From: Micromussa lordhowensis
Taxonomy: Eukaryota > Cnidaria > Anthozoa > Scleractinia > Lobophylliidae
Assembly: GCA_964020085.1 (NCBI GenBank)
Contig: OZ026601.1
Span: forward strand, 27,582,418 to 27,646,417
Direction of reading: 5' to 3'
Length of the DNA: 64,000 nucleotides
The notes under the pieces were generated by a model. That model had not been told where the DNA came from, ran no database searches, and worked only from the letters and a program-made list of their open reading frames with translations. Shown here in pieces: positions 34,701 to 42,400 of the stretch. The number at the start of each line of letters is the position of its first letter. Within the stretch, counting starts at the first letter, position 1. The position numbers and the translations under genes were made by a program.

Positions 34701-36130
34701 AGGATGTTCTCAAAAAGTTAAAGGGCCAAGAGTTTTTGCGTAGGCTACAAGTCAGCATGAGTGGTGAAGCGACTCGGGAAGAAAAGTAAGAGGATTAAGG
34801 ATTTAGTTTTTGAGAACAGACGCACAGACTTACAGGCAGATAGACAGACAGAACGATAGACAGACACACAGACAGACAACGATAGATAGACAAACAGACA
34901 GACCGCAGACAGCCGTACAATAAACAATTAAACAAAACTTGTCGTGGGTCAACCGTTGGCAACGTATAAACCTATTTTTTTAGAACGGAGTTTCCGTAGA
35001 AAATTTCGAACTTCAGCTGATGTTTCGAACATGAACCTTTGTCAGAGGGAATCTTGAATGACCTTTCATCGATTTTGCTGTTATTCGAAGCTAGAGAATG
35101 TCAATCTGTAAAGATTTGTAAGTCACCCTAATCAACCCTTGGTTTTCCTAATCAAGTTATGTAACGCTGTCATCAAGTTTTGAGTCAACTGTTGCCTGGA
35201 GCTTCACACCCGTAACAAACCCGTAACAAACCCGTAACATCAAGGGCCCATCAAACATACTCATACATACATAGCAGGGGTTGTAGCCGTTATTGGAAGC
35301 ACGGTTAAGGTTTTCGCACCTAGCTGCACATCACTAGTGCCTTTTCTTCCTCTGCTTTATTCAGTGATAGCTGCCCTTGTTAACTCGCTTATTTCCTTCA
35401 AAGGTTTGTCAGCTGTGTAAAGCTGCGCAGCGAGGATCCCGAGGACAAGCTGAGCGCCCTGGTAACGAGTCAGCACGTGCACTTCATCAGGGCTGGCTTA
35501 CCATTGGCTGAGAACGTCATTCTCACGATTAAACTTTTCAACTTGTACAAGACGCGACATAAAGACCAAGGTATGTCGTATGTGCGTTATATGTCCGGGT
35601 GCAACTCAGAGAGTTGTCAGGAAATGGTCAGGGATGATATTGACATAATTGAACACACGCGATTTAATACTATTGAAGACTGGGAGAAACATTTGAGGTG
35701 ACTGTGATCTAAACGATGTTTTTTTAATTATTAAAGAAGGAAAATTTGTTGAAAAGCATAAGTCTAAGGGGAGGTTAGAAAACGCTACTATATCTGACAA
35801 ATTGTATCTATTTGGTCGGGGAAATTTCCCTGAAAAGTGATGTCTGTTGCCACAGACATCATTTGTTCAGGGAACTCTGAAAATTCATATCTCTGACACA
35901 AAGTTACAAGCATGTAGTTCTCTAAAGAAAACAATAACAAAGACTGTCGTTCTCTTTCAGATCAAGTGCATTACCTGGAATTACTGATGCGAATATCAGG
36001 AGGCAAGCGACTGTCCCTCCCCTCCCCTAATCCTGCTGACAGTCCCCTGGTCCGGTGCAGCTCGGTAAGACGGGCACAGAAAGCGGCGAGTGTAATTAAC
36101 GAGACAAAGAAAAAGAGCGAGTCAAGATAG
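15492..36130 (+). CDS. Membrane-anchored VPS13-like (bridge-like lipid transfer) protein, 23 exons, 995 aa; family not identified
   Basis: Exons: 15492-15652, 19022-19154, 20116-20168, 20290-20350, 20903-20950, 21478-21624, 22928-23053, 24064-24223, 25026-25087, 25229-25342, 26343-26462, 26726-26833, 27100-27189, 27748-27834, 28278-28337, 29729-29857, 31638-31962, 32697-32773, 32929-33096, 33623-33799, 34541-34785, 35404-35570, 35961-36130. All have AG/GT borders and matching phases (2,988 coding bases). Hydrophobic segments lie at about residues 25-47 and 54-70. A beta-rich middle follows. Residues about 462-743 resemble the VPS13 C-terminal region (blocks such as EELLNVSFEDIKAEY, FYFEKLHVESFQVDV, LLGSLHLLGNLTSL). 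Then comes a Ser/Pro-rich linker (about 744-840) and a C-terminal part that could be PH-like (about 850-960). VPS13 proteins bridge membranes and move lipid in bulk, so a similar role is inferred. Length is a third or less of VPS13A-D and no N-terminal chorein motif is visible. An in-frame stop precedes the first ATG; the ATG at 15534 has the better context. Exons 1 and 6 are the least certain. Confidence 0.75.
17287..17437. mobile_element. Fold-back MITE, about 150 bp
   Basis: AGCAATTATTGAAT at the left pairs with ATTCAATAATTGCT at the right, and the arms include GAAGAATTCTGCAGA. The centre is the palindromic CTCGGCCTTCGGCCT. The 60244-60369 element has a similar centre. Confidence 0.75.
17461..17650. 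mobile_element. Fold-back MITE, about 190 bp
   Basis: Long arms (ATAGTCTCCATTTGG, GACATTATCTGTTCC and their complements GGAACAGATAATGTC, CCAAATGGAGACTAT) read the same on both strands. This explains the paired ORFs on both strands here, which are not genes. Confidence 0.8.
18387..18690 (+). repeat. Direct duplication of about 110 bp
   Basis: A block starting ATAAGCTTTTGT and including TTGATAATAGTTCAAACAGC occurs twice, about 186 bases apart, with modest divergence. Probably a local tandem duplication. Confidence 0.65.
19371..19630 (+). mobile_element. tRNA-derived SINE, family A
   Basis: The head resembles tRNA-Ser with a UGA-like anticodon loop (GTGGCCGAGTGGTTTAGGGC, then GGTTCAAATCC). The body ends in a tail GTGTCCCCAATTAGCACAAC followed by the TTA repeat at 19631. 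It sits in an intron of the VPS13-like gene. Confidence 0.85.
19631..19715 (+). repeat. (TTA)n microsatellite at SINE 3' end
   Basis: About 85 bases of TTA/ATT units directly follow the SINE tail. This is a typical 3' end for a LINE-mobilised SINE. Confidence 0.9.
21101..21290 (+). mobile_element. Fragment of a TA-flanked (Tc1/mariner-like) repeat
   Basis: It begins TACAGTCGAACCTCC and contains CACCTCTTGTAAGC motifs like those in 24314-24817. The right end seems lost. Confidence 0.5.
21722..22012 (+). mobile_element. tRNA-derived SINE, family B, copy 1
   Basis: The tRNA-like head (GTGGCCTCG..., GCTCTAGCCCTGGC) is followed by body words TGTTCTTGGGCAAGACACTT, GTGCCTCTCT, CCCAGGTGTATAAATGG and GCCTGATGGGCCACTT. 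These are shared with 34206-34495 and 41837-42115. Confidence 0.85.
22255..22635. repeat. Possible MITE with imperfect inverted ends
   Basis: AAATTTCAGC near 22262 and GCTGAAATTT near 22619 are inverted, with CCATA-type sequence inside each. It contains long frame-open stretches on both strands that match nothing known to me. Confidence 0.35.
23575..23738. mobile_element. Fold-back MITE, about 165 bp
   Basis: GGTCAAAATGAAATTCAGGT at the left is inverted at the right (ACCTGAATTTCATTTTGACC). The inner arms ACCCTAATTATTCATG and CATGAATAATTAGGGT also pair. Confidence 0.8.
24314..24817. mobile_element. TA-flanked MITE (Tc1/mariner-like), about 500 bp
   Basis: The left end TATAGTCAACTCTC matches the inverted right end GAGGGTTGACTGTA. 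The inside repeats GTAAGCAGACA and GTCCGCTTA blocks. A CAGT terminus next to TA suggests Tc1/mariner. No transposase. Confidence 0.7.
25470..25760 (+). mobile_element. Fold-back repeat family F, copy 2
   Basis: It starts AATTAACAATTATTCCACAA, has GGATATGAGATGGTAGATAG folded against ATCATCTCATATCC, then AACGCCCCAAAA and CACGCGTACGCTTACCATAT. Nearly the same as the copy at 63751. Confidence 0.85.
27398..27535 (+). repeat. Minisatellite, alternating 29-bp-type units
   Basis: Two related units (GTCATGTTTTCCCGCGCTTG and GTCATGTTTTGGCGCGCTTG, each continued by GCGCC-type ends) alternate about five times. Intronic. Confidence 0.75.
28573..29180. repeat. Composite repeat: tandem pair, inverted copy and tRNA-like insert
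   Basis: A block beginning GTGACACAGAGAAT and including GTGCTAAATAAACCCGTGAA occurs at about 28575 and 28712 and inverted at about 28826-28926. After the tRNA-like unit at 29026-29098, the short segment TTAATTCTCTGTG...CGGCACAACATTCATAT recurs at about 29112-29172. Confidence 0.75.
29026..29098 (+). pseudogene. tRNA-like sequence, 73 bp
   Basis: The acceptor arms GACCTCG and CGAGGTC pair fully. The A box is TAGCTCAGTCGGCAGAGT, and the T arm GTGGG-TTCGATT-CCCAC is perfect. The anticodon stem does not close properly (only about three pairs), so no anticodon can be assigned. It is probably a tRNA-derived part of the surrounding repeat, not a working tRNA gene. Confidence 0.6.
29213..29280 (-). 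mobile_element. SINE family A tail fragment (reverse)
   Basis: Reverse complement gives GTGTCCCCAATTAGTC and ATACATCGACACTAGAATAA, matching the tail of the 19371 SINE. Confidence 0.7.
29490..29690. repeat. Inverted repeat flanking GGTATACCATGGTATACC
   Basis: ATGCCATAGAAAATACAG near 29554 is inverted as CTGTATTTTCTATGGCAT near 29655. A palindrome GGTATACCATGGTATACC lies just upstream. It looks like a fold-back element in the intron. Confidence 0.5.
29952..31243. mobile_element. TA-flanked DNA transposon-like element, 1.3 kb, with internal tandem repeats
   Basis: Ends TACAGTACCGCTCAAA and TTTGAGCGGTACTGTA are exact inverts; inside them are GTAAGTTACCACC / GGTGGTAACTTAC and CGTCTCG-rich arms. 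The TA flank and CAGT terminus suggest Tc1/mariner. There is no transposase ORF, so it is non-autonomous. Confidence 0.85.
30773..31103 (+). repeat. Tandem repeat of about 62 bp, five to six copies
   Basis: Each unit contains GTTTGAATAAAATGTTAGTC, GGTTTCATGATCAAAGCG and GCATGTTCACAA with small changes. It lies inside the 29952-31243 element. Confidence 0.85.
31447..31516 (+). pseudogene. tRNA-like sequence in an intron of the VPS13-like gene
   Basis: It has A-box-like TAGCTCAGTTGGTAGAAC and B-box-like GGTTTCGAATCCC, with CTGC...GCAG as a possible anticodon stem. The acceptor stem is poor and position 33 is not T. Probably the head of a tRNA-derived repeat. Confidence 0.5.
34206..34495 (-). 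mobile_element. tRNA-derived SINE, family B, copy 2 (reverse)
   Basis: On the minus strand it reads tRNA-like head (GTGGCCTCGTGGTTAGTGCG, GGTTCGAGCCCTGGCC), then TTGGGCAGGACACTTTACTC and CCCAGGTGTATAAATGG. It is the best-preserved head of the three copies, in an intron of the VPS13-like gene. Confidence 0.85.
34800..34925. repeat. (CAGA)/(GATA)-rich simple repeat
   Basis: Imperfect tetranucleotide run of CAGACAGA and GATAGATA units, intronic. A similar purine-rich run lies at about 39840-39990. Confidence 0.7.
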
Positions 36131-36359
36131 CAAGTCATAGTCGGCACAATCTTGCACTGAGTTGAATCGCGAATGATCGAGTGCACATTGCAGAATTGCT
36201 GACAAGACATTTTTAGTTGTATTATTGACTTGGCGACTTGTGGTTTAACTTCCAAGTGTAGAGGCAATTGTGTTGAGTAATCTTCGTGATCATCTCTATT
36301 TATGTGTTAACTTCTACCAGCTGGCTGTTCCTAGACGTTGTCTTGAGCCTATTAATGGA

Positions 36360-36482
36360 CAATTCCCTCTATGAGAAGCACCTTCCGGGATTCGTGGTAG
36401 TTGTATTGTCTGAGACTGGATATTTGTTTGGACGGATACAACTACCATGTTTCCTTGCATTTGCGTCTCATATAGGGAATTG
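36360..36482. mobile_element. Fold-back element, about 123 bp
   Basis: CAATTCCCTCTATGAG at the left pairs with CTCATATAGGGAATTG at the right, and GGTAGTTGTAT pairs with ATACAACTACC inside. Confidence 0.7.
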
Positions 36483-37690
36483 GCTTCTGTGGACACTTAA
36501 AACTGATGCATCATTTTATACTGTGTCAGAGAGATGCCCTTTGAATCTCACGCGGGTATAATTGTCCTCTAAGTTGCTGTCATGTTGCTTGATTATAGAA
36601 TTCCCCACTCTGATTTCCATTCTTGGAAAAAACAATTTGGTGCAAGTGTAAATATGTGCTGGAACTCTTTCTCGTGTGTTTACGTGTTCATTACTTCTGG
36701 ACAGAGTATATATACATGTTCAACAGTGTCATCGGGGTAGGTTAAAATAGCAAATTGAATAGTTAATAATCTTAAGGTATCGTTAGAATTGCATTGCAGA
36801 TAAATCGCAAACGTTATTGTTGTGAATTTCCTGATGGGGTTTTTCGATATGGTTTTTTGGGGGGTGGGGGTGGGGATGAGGGCAGGGAGGAGCTAAATAT
36901 AATTTCTTCATCGTATTCAGATCACTCTGCTAAATTCCTTTGAAACGATTTTTATTATGTTCAGAGTAATTACATCATATACATAAACTATATATTGAGG
37001 GTAATTAAGAGAAAGCGTTTTTCTCATCTATGCAGATCACTATGTGCTTTTTAGCTGCTGAGAAATTACATTATATATTGAGGGTAATTAAGAGAAATAT
37101 TGTTTTTTATCAAAACTGGTGAAACAATTTAGCATTTAATTTACATCTTTTATAAGTTCCGATATTGCAGTTTTTTAGTTAAAACTAGCTTAGGTTTATA
37201 CTTCGCCAATTGTTTGTCAAAGTCTGCATTGTTTTGGTAAAAAAAAAGACAGAGATATATTTAATGAATTCAATAAAGAGAGATAACAGATTCATATTGG
37301 GGATTTTTATTAAAAGGCTGTCAGAAAAAGTAAGTCGTAATATTATGTATATAAAAACCACGGTCAACTGAAGTACCCTATACACAACTAAGCTCACTAT
37401 ACATAATATTTAACGTTAGTTCTGAGAATTTGAAAGTAGATCAATTATTATTCTCCTGACCCTTCTGCTTGACAACGTGCCCGGGTGGAGGTGGATGCTC
37501 GGCGGAATATTTGAATTAAACCCCTAAATGAGACCAATCTGGGCGTGTCTCGAGCTTTATTTGAACCCTAAGAGGTACCACTTAAAACGGATTTCAGTTA
37601 GTAACTCTTTTCTGAGGTATTCTAGTAATATCTTTTTTTCTCCTCCAGTTTTGACAACGCCATAAAACAGGAATTAAAAACATATTTTAA

Positions 37691-38339
37691 GGTGGCTCAA
37701 AACAGTTTCCAACACTTAGATTTGGATGGGTCATTATAACCATTCTTTATCACTTGATGCTACAATCATGGCATCAAAAAACTGAGCAATCATTGGTAAA
37801 AACATTGGTATCATCTTCGTGACACAACACGTTACCATAGCAACAGGATGACCTCCTAAAAACACCCTTAACTGCGGCTTTAGGGGCTTATATTTCAAAA
37901 ACGGGACGGTGAAATTTTTTTATATTATCAACTTTTGATAAGCATGATAAGATGCAACTTTCGGCAAAGTTTAAAAAAGTTCTGTACATGGGGTTCAGAG
38001 CCACCTTAATTTTTCAAAAATTTAAGGTGGCTCTGAACCCCATGTACAGAATTTTTTTAAACTTAGCCAAAAGTTGCATCTTATCATGCTTATCAAAAGT
38101 TGATAATATAAAAAATTTCACCGTGCCGTTTTTTAATTATAAGCCCCTAAAGCTGCAATTAAGGATGTTTTTAGGAGGTTATACTGTTGCTATGGTAACG
38201 TATTGTGTCACGAAAATGATACCAACGTCTTCACCAATGATCGGGCAGTTTTTTTATGTCATGATTGTAGCATCAAGTGATAAAGAATGGTTATAACGAC
38301 CAAAGCAAATATAAGTGCTGGAAACTGTTTTGAGCCACC
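37691..38339. mobile_element. TTAA-flanked long fold-back element, about 650 bp
   Basis: TTAA followed by GGTGGCTCAAAACAG at the left mirrors CTGTTTTGAGCCACC followed by TTAA at the right. The two halves pair along almost the whole length around a centre near 38015 (GGTGGCTCTGAACCCCATGT and its invert). TTAA flanks are typical of piggyBac and Kolobok insertions. Confidence 0.85.
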
Positions 38340-38870
38340 TTAAAAGAGAAATTAAAACTCGAGCCACGTTGTAATTAAGGATTAGTGCTTATCGATTTCA
38401 CTGGTTCAAAAATAAAGTGGTTCATTGTAGTTCATTTTCTGATTTTTTTCGTCATTTCTGTGACACTGTTTTATTTTTGTTTTTTTGGAAAAAAAAAGCA
38501 CTGAGATTTATAAAATAAGTACTGGCAATTGTTTTTGTAAAGCATGCTACGCCTTTTCAACTTGAACTAGTGGCAGCAATTGCGCACCTGAGCTGAAAAA
38601 AAAGTGAAAAAAATGATTGATTTTCAGAGTTACATCAAAGTAACAAGTTCACACCGCTTGGTAGCACTAGTGTTCTGCTTTAGTACACTTTATCTCGTGT
38701 TGAAAGAATACATTTTAACAGTATTCGTTCTTTAAAAGTGTCCTTTAAATCGGAAGTTGTTTTGGCCGGCTCGCGTTGTAACTTCCTTGAATGCGTTTCT
38801 ATTCGATTACCGTTGTACGGCAGAAAGAGTCTCACTGTTTGTTGACTTTTCACCCGTCTCTTGTTTTTAA

Positions 38871-39066
38871 TAGGCCCTTTGCAGGATCCGGTCACATGGT
38901 ACGGAATAAATTACGCTCGGACGCAAATGACGCAGTGGGACTTCCAAAACAAAGGAAAGTCGGGCTGGACTGGTACGAGTTCCTTTGTTTTGGAAGTCCC
39001 ACTGCGTCATTTGCGTCCCAGCGTGATTTATTCCGTACCATGTGACCGGATCCTGCAAAGGGCCTA
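38871..39066. mobile_element. Fold-back MITE, 196 bp, near-perfect arms
   Basis: TAGGCCCTTTGCAGGATCCG at the left pairs with the inverted right end. Both arms include GCAAATGACGCAGTGGGACT and AAAACAAAGG. An older relative lies at 6314-6490. The high arm identity suggests recent activity or arm correction. Confidence 0.85.
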
Positions 39067-39438
39067 TTGCTGGCTTTGTGATTTTGTTTGTCAGAAAGGT
39101 TGCCAAGCTACCAATTAGCGTATGGTATTAACATATCGTTATGAACGTTTATGTAAAGTGTTCTGCGTGGTTACCAGATATCGGACAGTCTGTAACGTCC
39201 AATTTGTCATTATCTCGTGTAATTGTCGAGTGCGCGATAAAAGCCAAAACTCCTCGTGTACCAGCTACTACCAAGCGCTTGTGTACCTTCCAGACGAACA
39301 TATGAAGTTCTTTAGGTTTCAATCCTCTTGGTGGAAGATTGGAACCCAAATGTCCATGTTATTCCAAGAGGTCAACCGGAATCTAAACCTCCGTGGAAGT
39401 TATTCATTAGACAAAGATGCGCACTGGAACTCCCAATA

Positions 39439-42400
39439 TCAAACAGCTCGAGTACGACGGCGTTTCCTTTGTTTTATTTTGTTAACGATAATCCTGGCCA
39501 ACAGATCACCGAATTCTAGCACTGTGAGGATACTGGCACCAAGGAACAATCCCACCTGACCACCAATGTCACCTGAAGACAAATAAAAAAAAGAAAAGAA
39601 TAAAAGAAGGAAGAGTACATGATTAAGTGTAGGATAGATGTTGTGACGACTATTGACTGCCATGGCGGCCTAGAGATGTAATACGTACTGTATGTAAGAC
39701 CTTGCTTATTAGATTGACCGTTAATTTCTGTCAAAGAAAATGGAATATTTTTGGTGATTCAATGTAAAACCTCCCTGCTTTGCACAACGAATCCACAGTA
39801 AAATAAATGAATAAACAAGCGAATAAACGAAGCCAGCAACCTCAAAGAAACAGGCAGAAAAACGGAGACAGACAGACGAGCTGAAGACGGAGACAGACAG
39901 AAAGACGGACGGCCGCACCGACCAACAGACAGACAGGTTTCCAGGCATTTTCAAACAAGCAGCAGGCAGGGAGGCAGACCGATGTGCAGGGAGCTGACTA
40001 TGTCTTAGAACAACGTGCTCATGTGGCTGTGTAGCTTTGTATAACTCACCAAACAAACTCTCCTGATCATATGCTTGTCGCTGGGTTATAAGAGTGACTT
40101 GCATTTCCTCAAAGTACACATCTAACTCGAGGAAGTTGTCCCTGTTAGGAGATAACGCTAATTCAGTGAAATCAGTAATTCTTTTCCTTTAACATCGATA
40201 GGCAACTCTAAAGAAATTGAGAAGAATCACTCGTCAAATCGGATGGTTAAACAACGGCCTAAATTTCTCCAGAACTGCGATTTCAAATACAAGCGACTTT
40301 TGTTCTGATGCTGAACCCATTTTTGGACATCTGGGAGATTTTCAGCTTGGATATGAGCCAAAATTAGCTCCAATCTACTCATAAAGGCATTTGCAACGTG
40401 ATAGCATGCTTTTCTTTCCACTAGCACCAGGTTTCACGACATTTTTCCTTTTGGACGAGAAAGTGACCTACGTCTTTAGGCTTTTTGGGTTTTTTAATTT
40501 TTTTTCCCCTTTCCTTTTTAGCTTATTTCCTTATCTTTTTGCGGCAGTGATGGACCATCTACTGGGCTTGCTTCCAGTTCAAAAATTCTGAGAAAGCATC
40601 ATGGAGACGGGCAATTTTTACCATGGAGTAGCTAGGTGTAGTCGCTCCGCGTTTTTCACTCAAATTTCTGAGCATTTTCGTGCCTATGTCAGGCTCCATT
40701 GAGCCGATCACTCTGATCTGGGCAACATTGGAAAGATCGTTTCCTCCTGCAAAACTTGAGTGCAGATGATGCCAACTTGGGCAAAGGTGATGACGTCAGA
40801 AGGGGAACAAAGGCCAACGCTCGTCACGGCCGGTTACGGGCGGCACGGGATTCAATTGGTTAAGGAAGCTAACAATGCGAAGGGAGTACAGAGCGTTTCC
40901 ATAACAGCGTACATGGTACTATGGCCATCAAGATACTATTTGCATGAGTTTGTTTTACCTGGAAATTTGGGTAAAAAGGCCGGTAATTCAGGATTCGAGT
41001 TTGTGTCGAAAAGAAAATAAATTCTCCTTATCATCAAATGTTTCCAAAAACCGTCTTTGTGTTAACACGTTAGTTATCTTTGTTTTTCTCACCTGAGGTA
41101 ATGTCTCATGACGTCCTTTCGAACATGTTTTCTCCGCGCCAGTACCTCGGAGAAATGCTTGGCAGGGGTCTGGGCGTAACTCAGCTGTACCTGGTATTTG
41201 GTGATCTCACAGGGGACTGGGCATTCGCAGTTGTTGCTTTCGTTTCGAAATATTTCTGAATATCGATTAAGAGACAAAACTGTGATTCAACATTTGTTTA
41301 AATTTATATGCAAACAAGAGCTGACAACAAATAAATGCATCTCAAAGTGACGTCGACGTTCTTAGACTTACCCATTGCAGGCCAAACGCAATTTTTGACT
41401 TCCTGTGGCAGACAGGGAGGGGCTTCGCCTAAAATGGAGGAATGGTTATAGTTAACAATTATTCCAAGAGCGCGCGTTGGATATGAGATGACAGATAGCC
41501 AACAAGCACGAGTGGAATAATTTATTACAAACAACCACCAAATTTCGCTAAAATCTAGCCACGTTTTATTTCGCAAAATCCTCTCTTGGACCGGAAAAGG
41601 AGGTATAATGCAAGTAACGAAACGATTTTCTTCGGCCGTCATTGTTTCTCTCCGCGGAAAAAAGTTTCAGAATTTCAGCTGCTGTGCTGACGCGTACACT
41701 TACCATATTTGTAGGGCATGGTATAATGGCTCATATACCATGGCCACTAAGCCAATCAAATTCCTTGAATTGCATTATACAATGATCCAGTTTTTAGTAA
41801 AATGTAATATTATTCACGGGTTAAAGTGGAATATGTGGAGGCGCGGTGGCCTCATGGTTAGTGCGTTCGACTCCGCGTCGAGCGGTCCGGGTTTAAGTCC
41901 CGGCTGGAGAGATTTTGCTGAGTTCTTGGGCAAGGTACTTAACGTCCCTTTAGTGCCTCTCTCCACCCAGCTGTATGAATGGATACCGGCGAATTTAATG
42001 CTGGGGAGTAACCCTGCGTTGAACTAGCATCCCATCCAAAAGGGAGGAGAAATACTGCTAGTCGCTTCATGCTACAGAAACCGGAGATAAACGTCGGCCT
42101 GATGGGCCACTTGGCTACCTTTTTTCCGTGAGTAGAATATACCGTGAGATACGCTGCGAGTTCACTGATTTCTCTGTGGCTTACCCTCCAAATCGTATGA
42201 TCTGCATTTACACATACTAATGACGTAATCAGCGCGGCATTTCAGGAGGCAAGCAGACTTGGTGTATTTTTTGAAGCCCGCTAAGTGTTTGTCTTCACAT
42301 GCTGTTTTGAATGGGCGCGGAAGATTGTGCATCTGAAACGAAAAAGAAAAAGAAATCCACGCTTGTGCATGATAACTATACTTGAACAACCTAGATGATT

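Larger units (their letters stand above)
36131..39438. other. Convergent intergenic region between the VPS13-like and DEG/ENaC genes
   Basis: It contains the 3' flanks of both genes, fold-backs at 36360-36482, 37691-38339 and 38871-39066, and a direct repeat of TATATTGAGGGTAATTAAGA (about 36990 and 37074). No gene is seen. Confidence 0.65.

Noticed and set aside
38861..39118. ORFs on both strands around 38.9-39.1 kb
   Set aside because: They lie in the 196-bp fold-back and read nearly the same protein on both strands.
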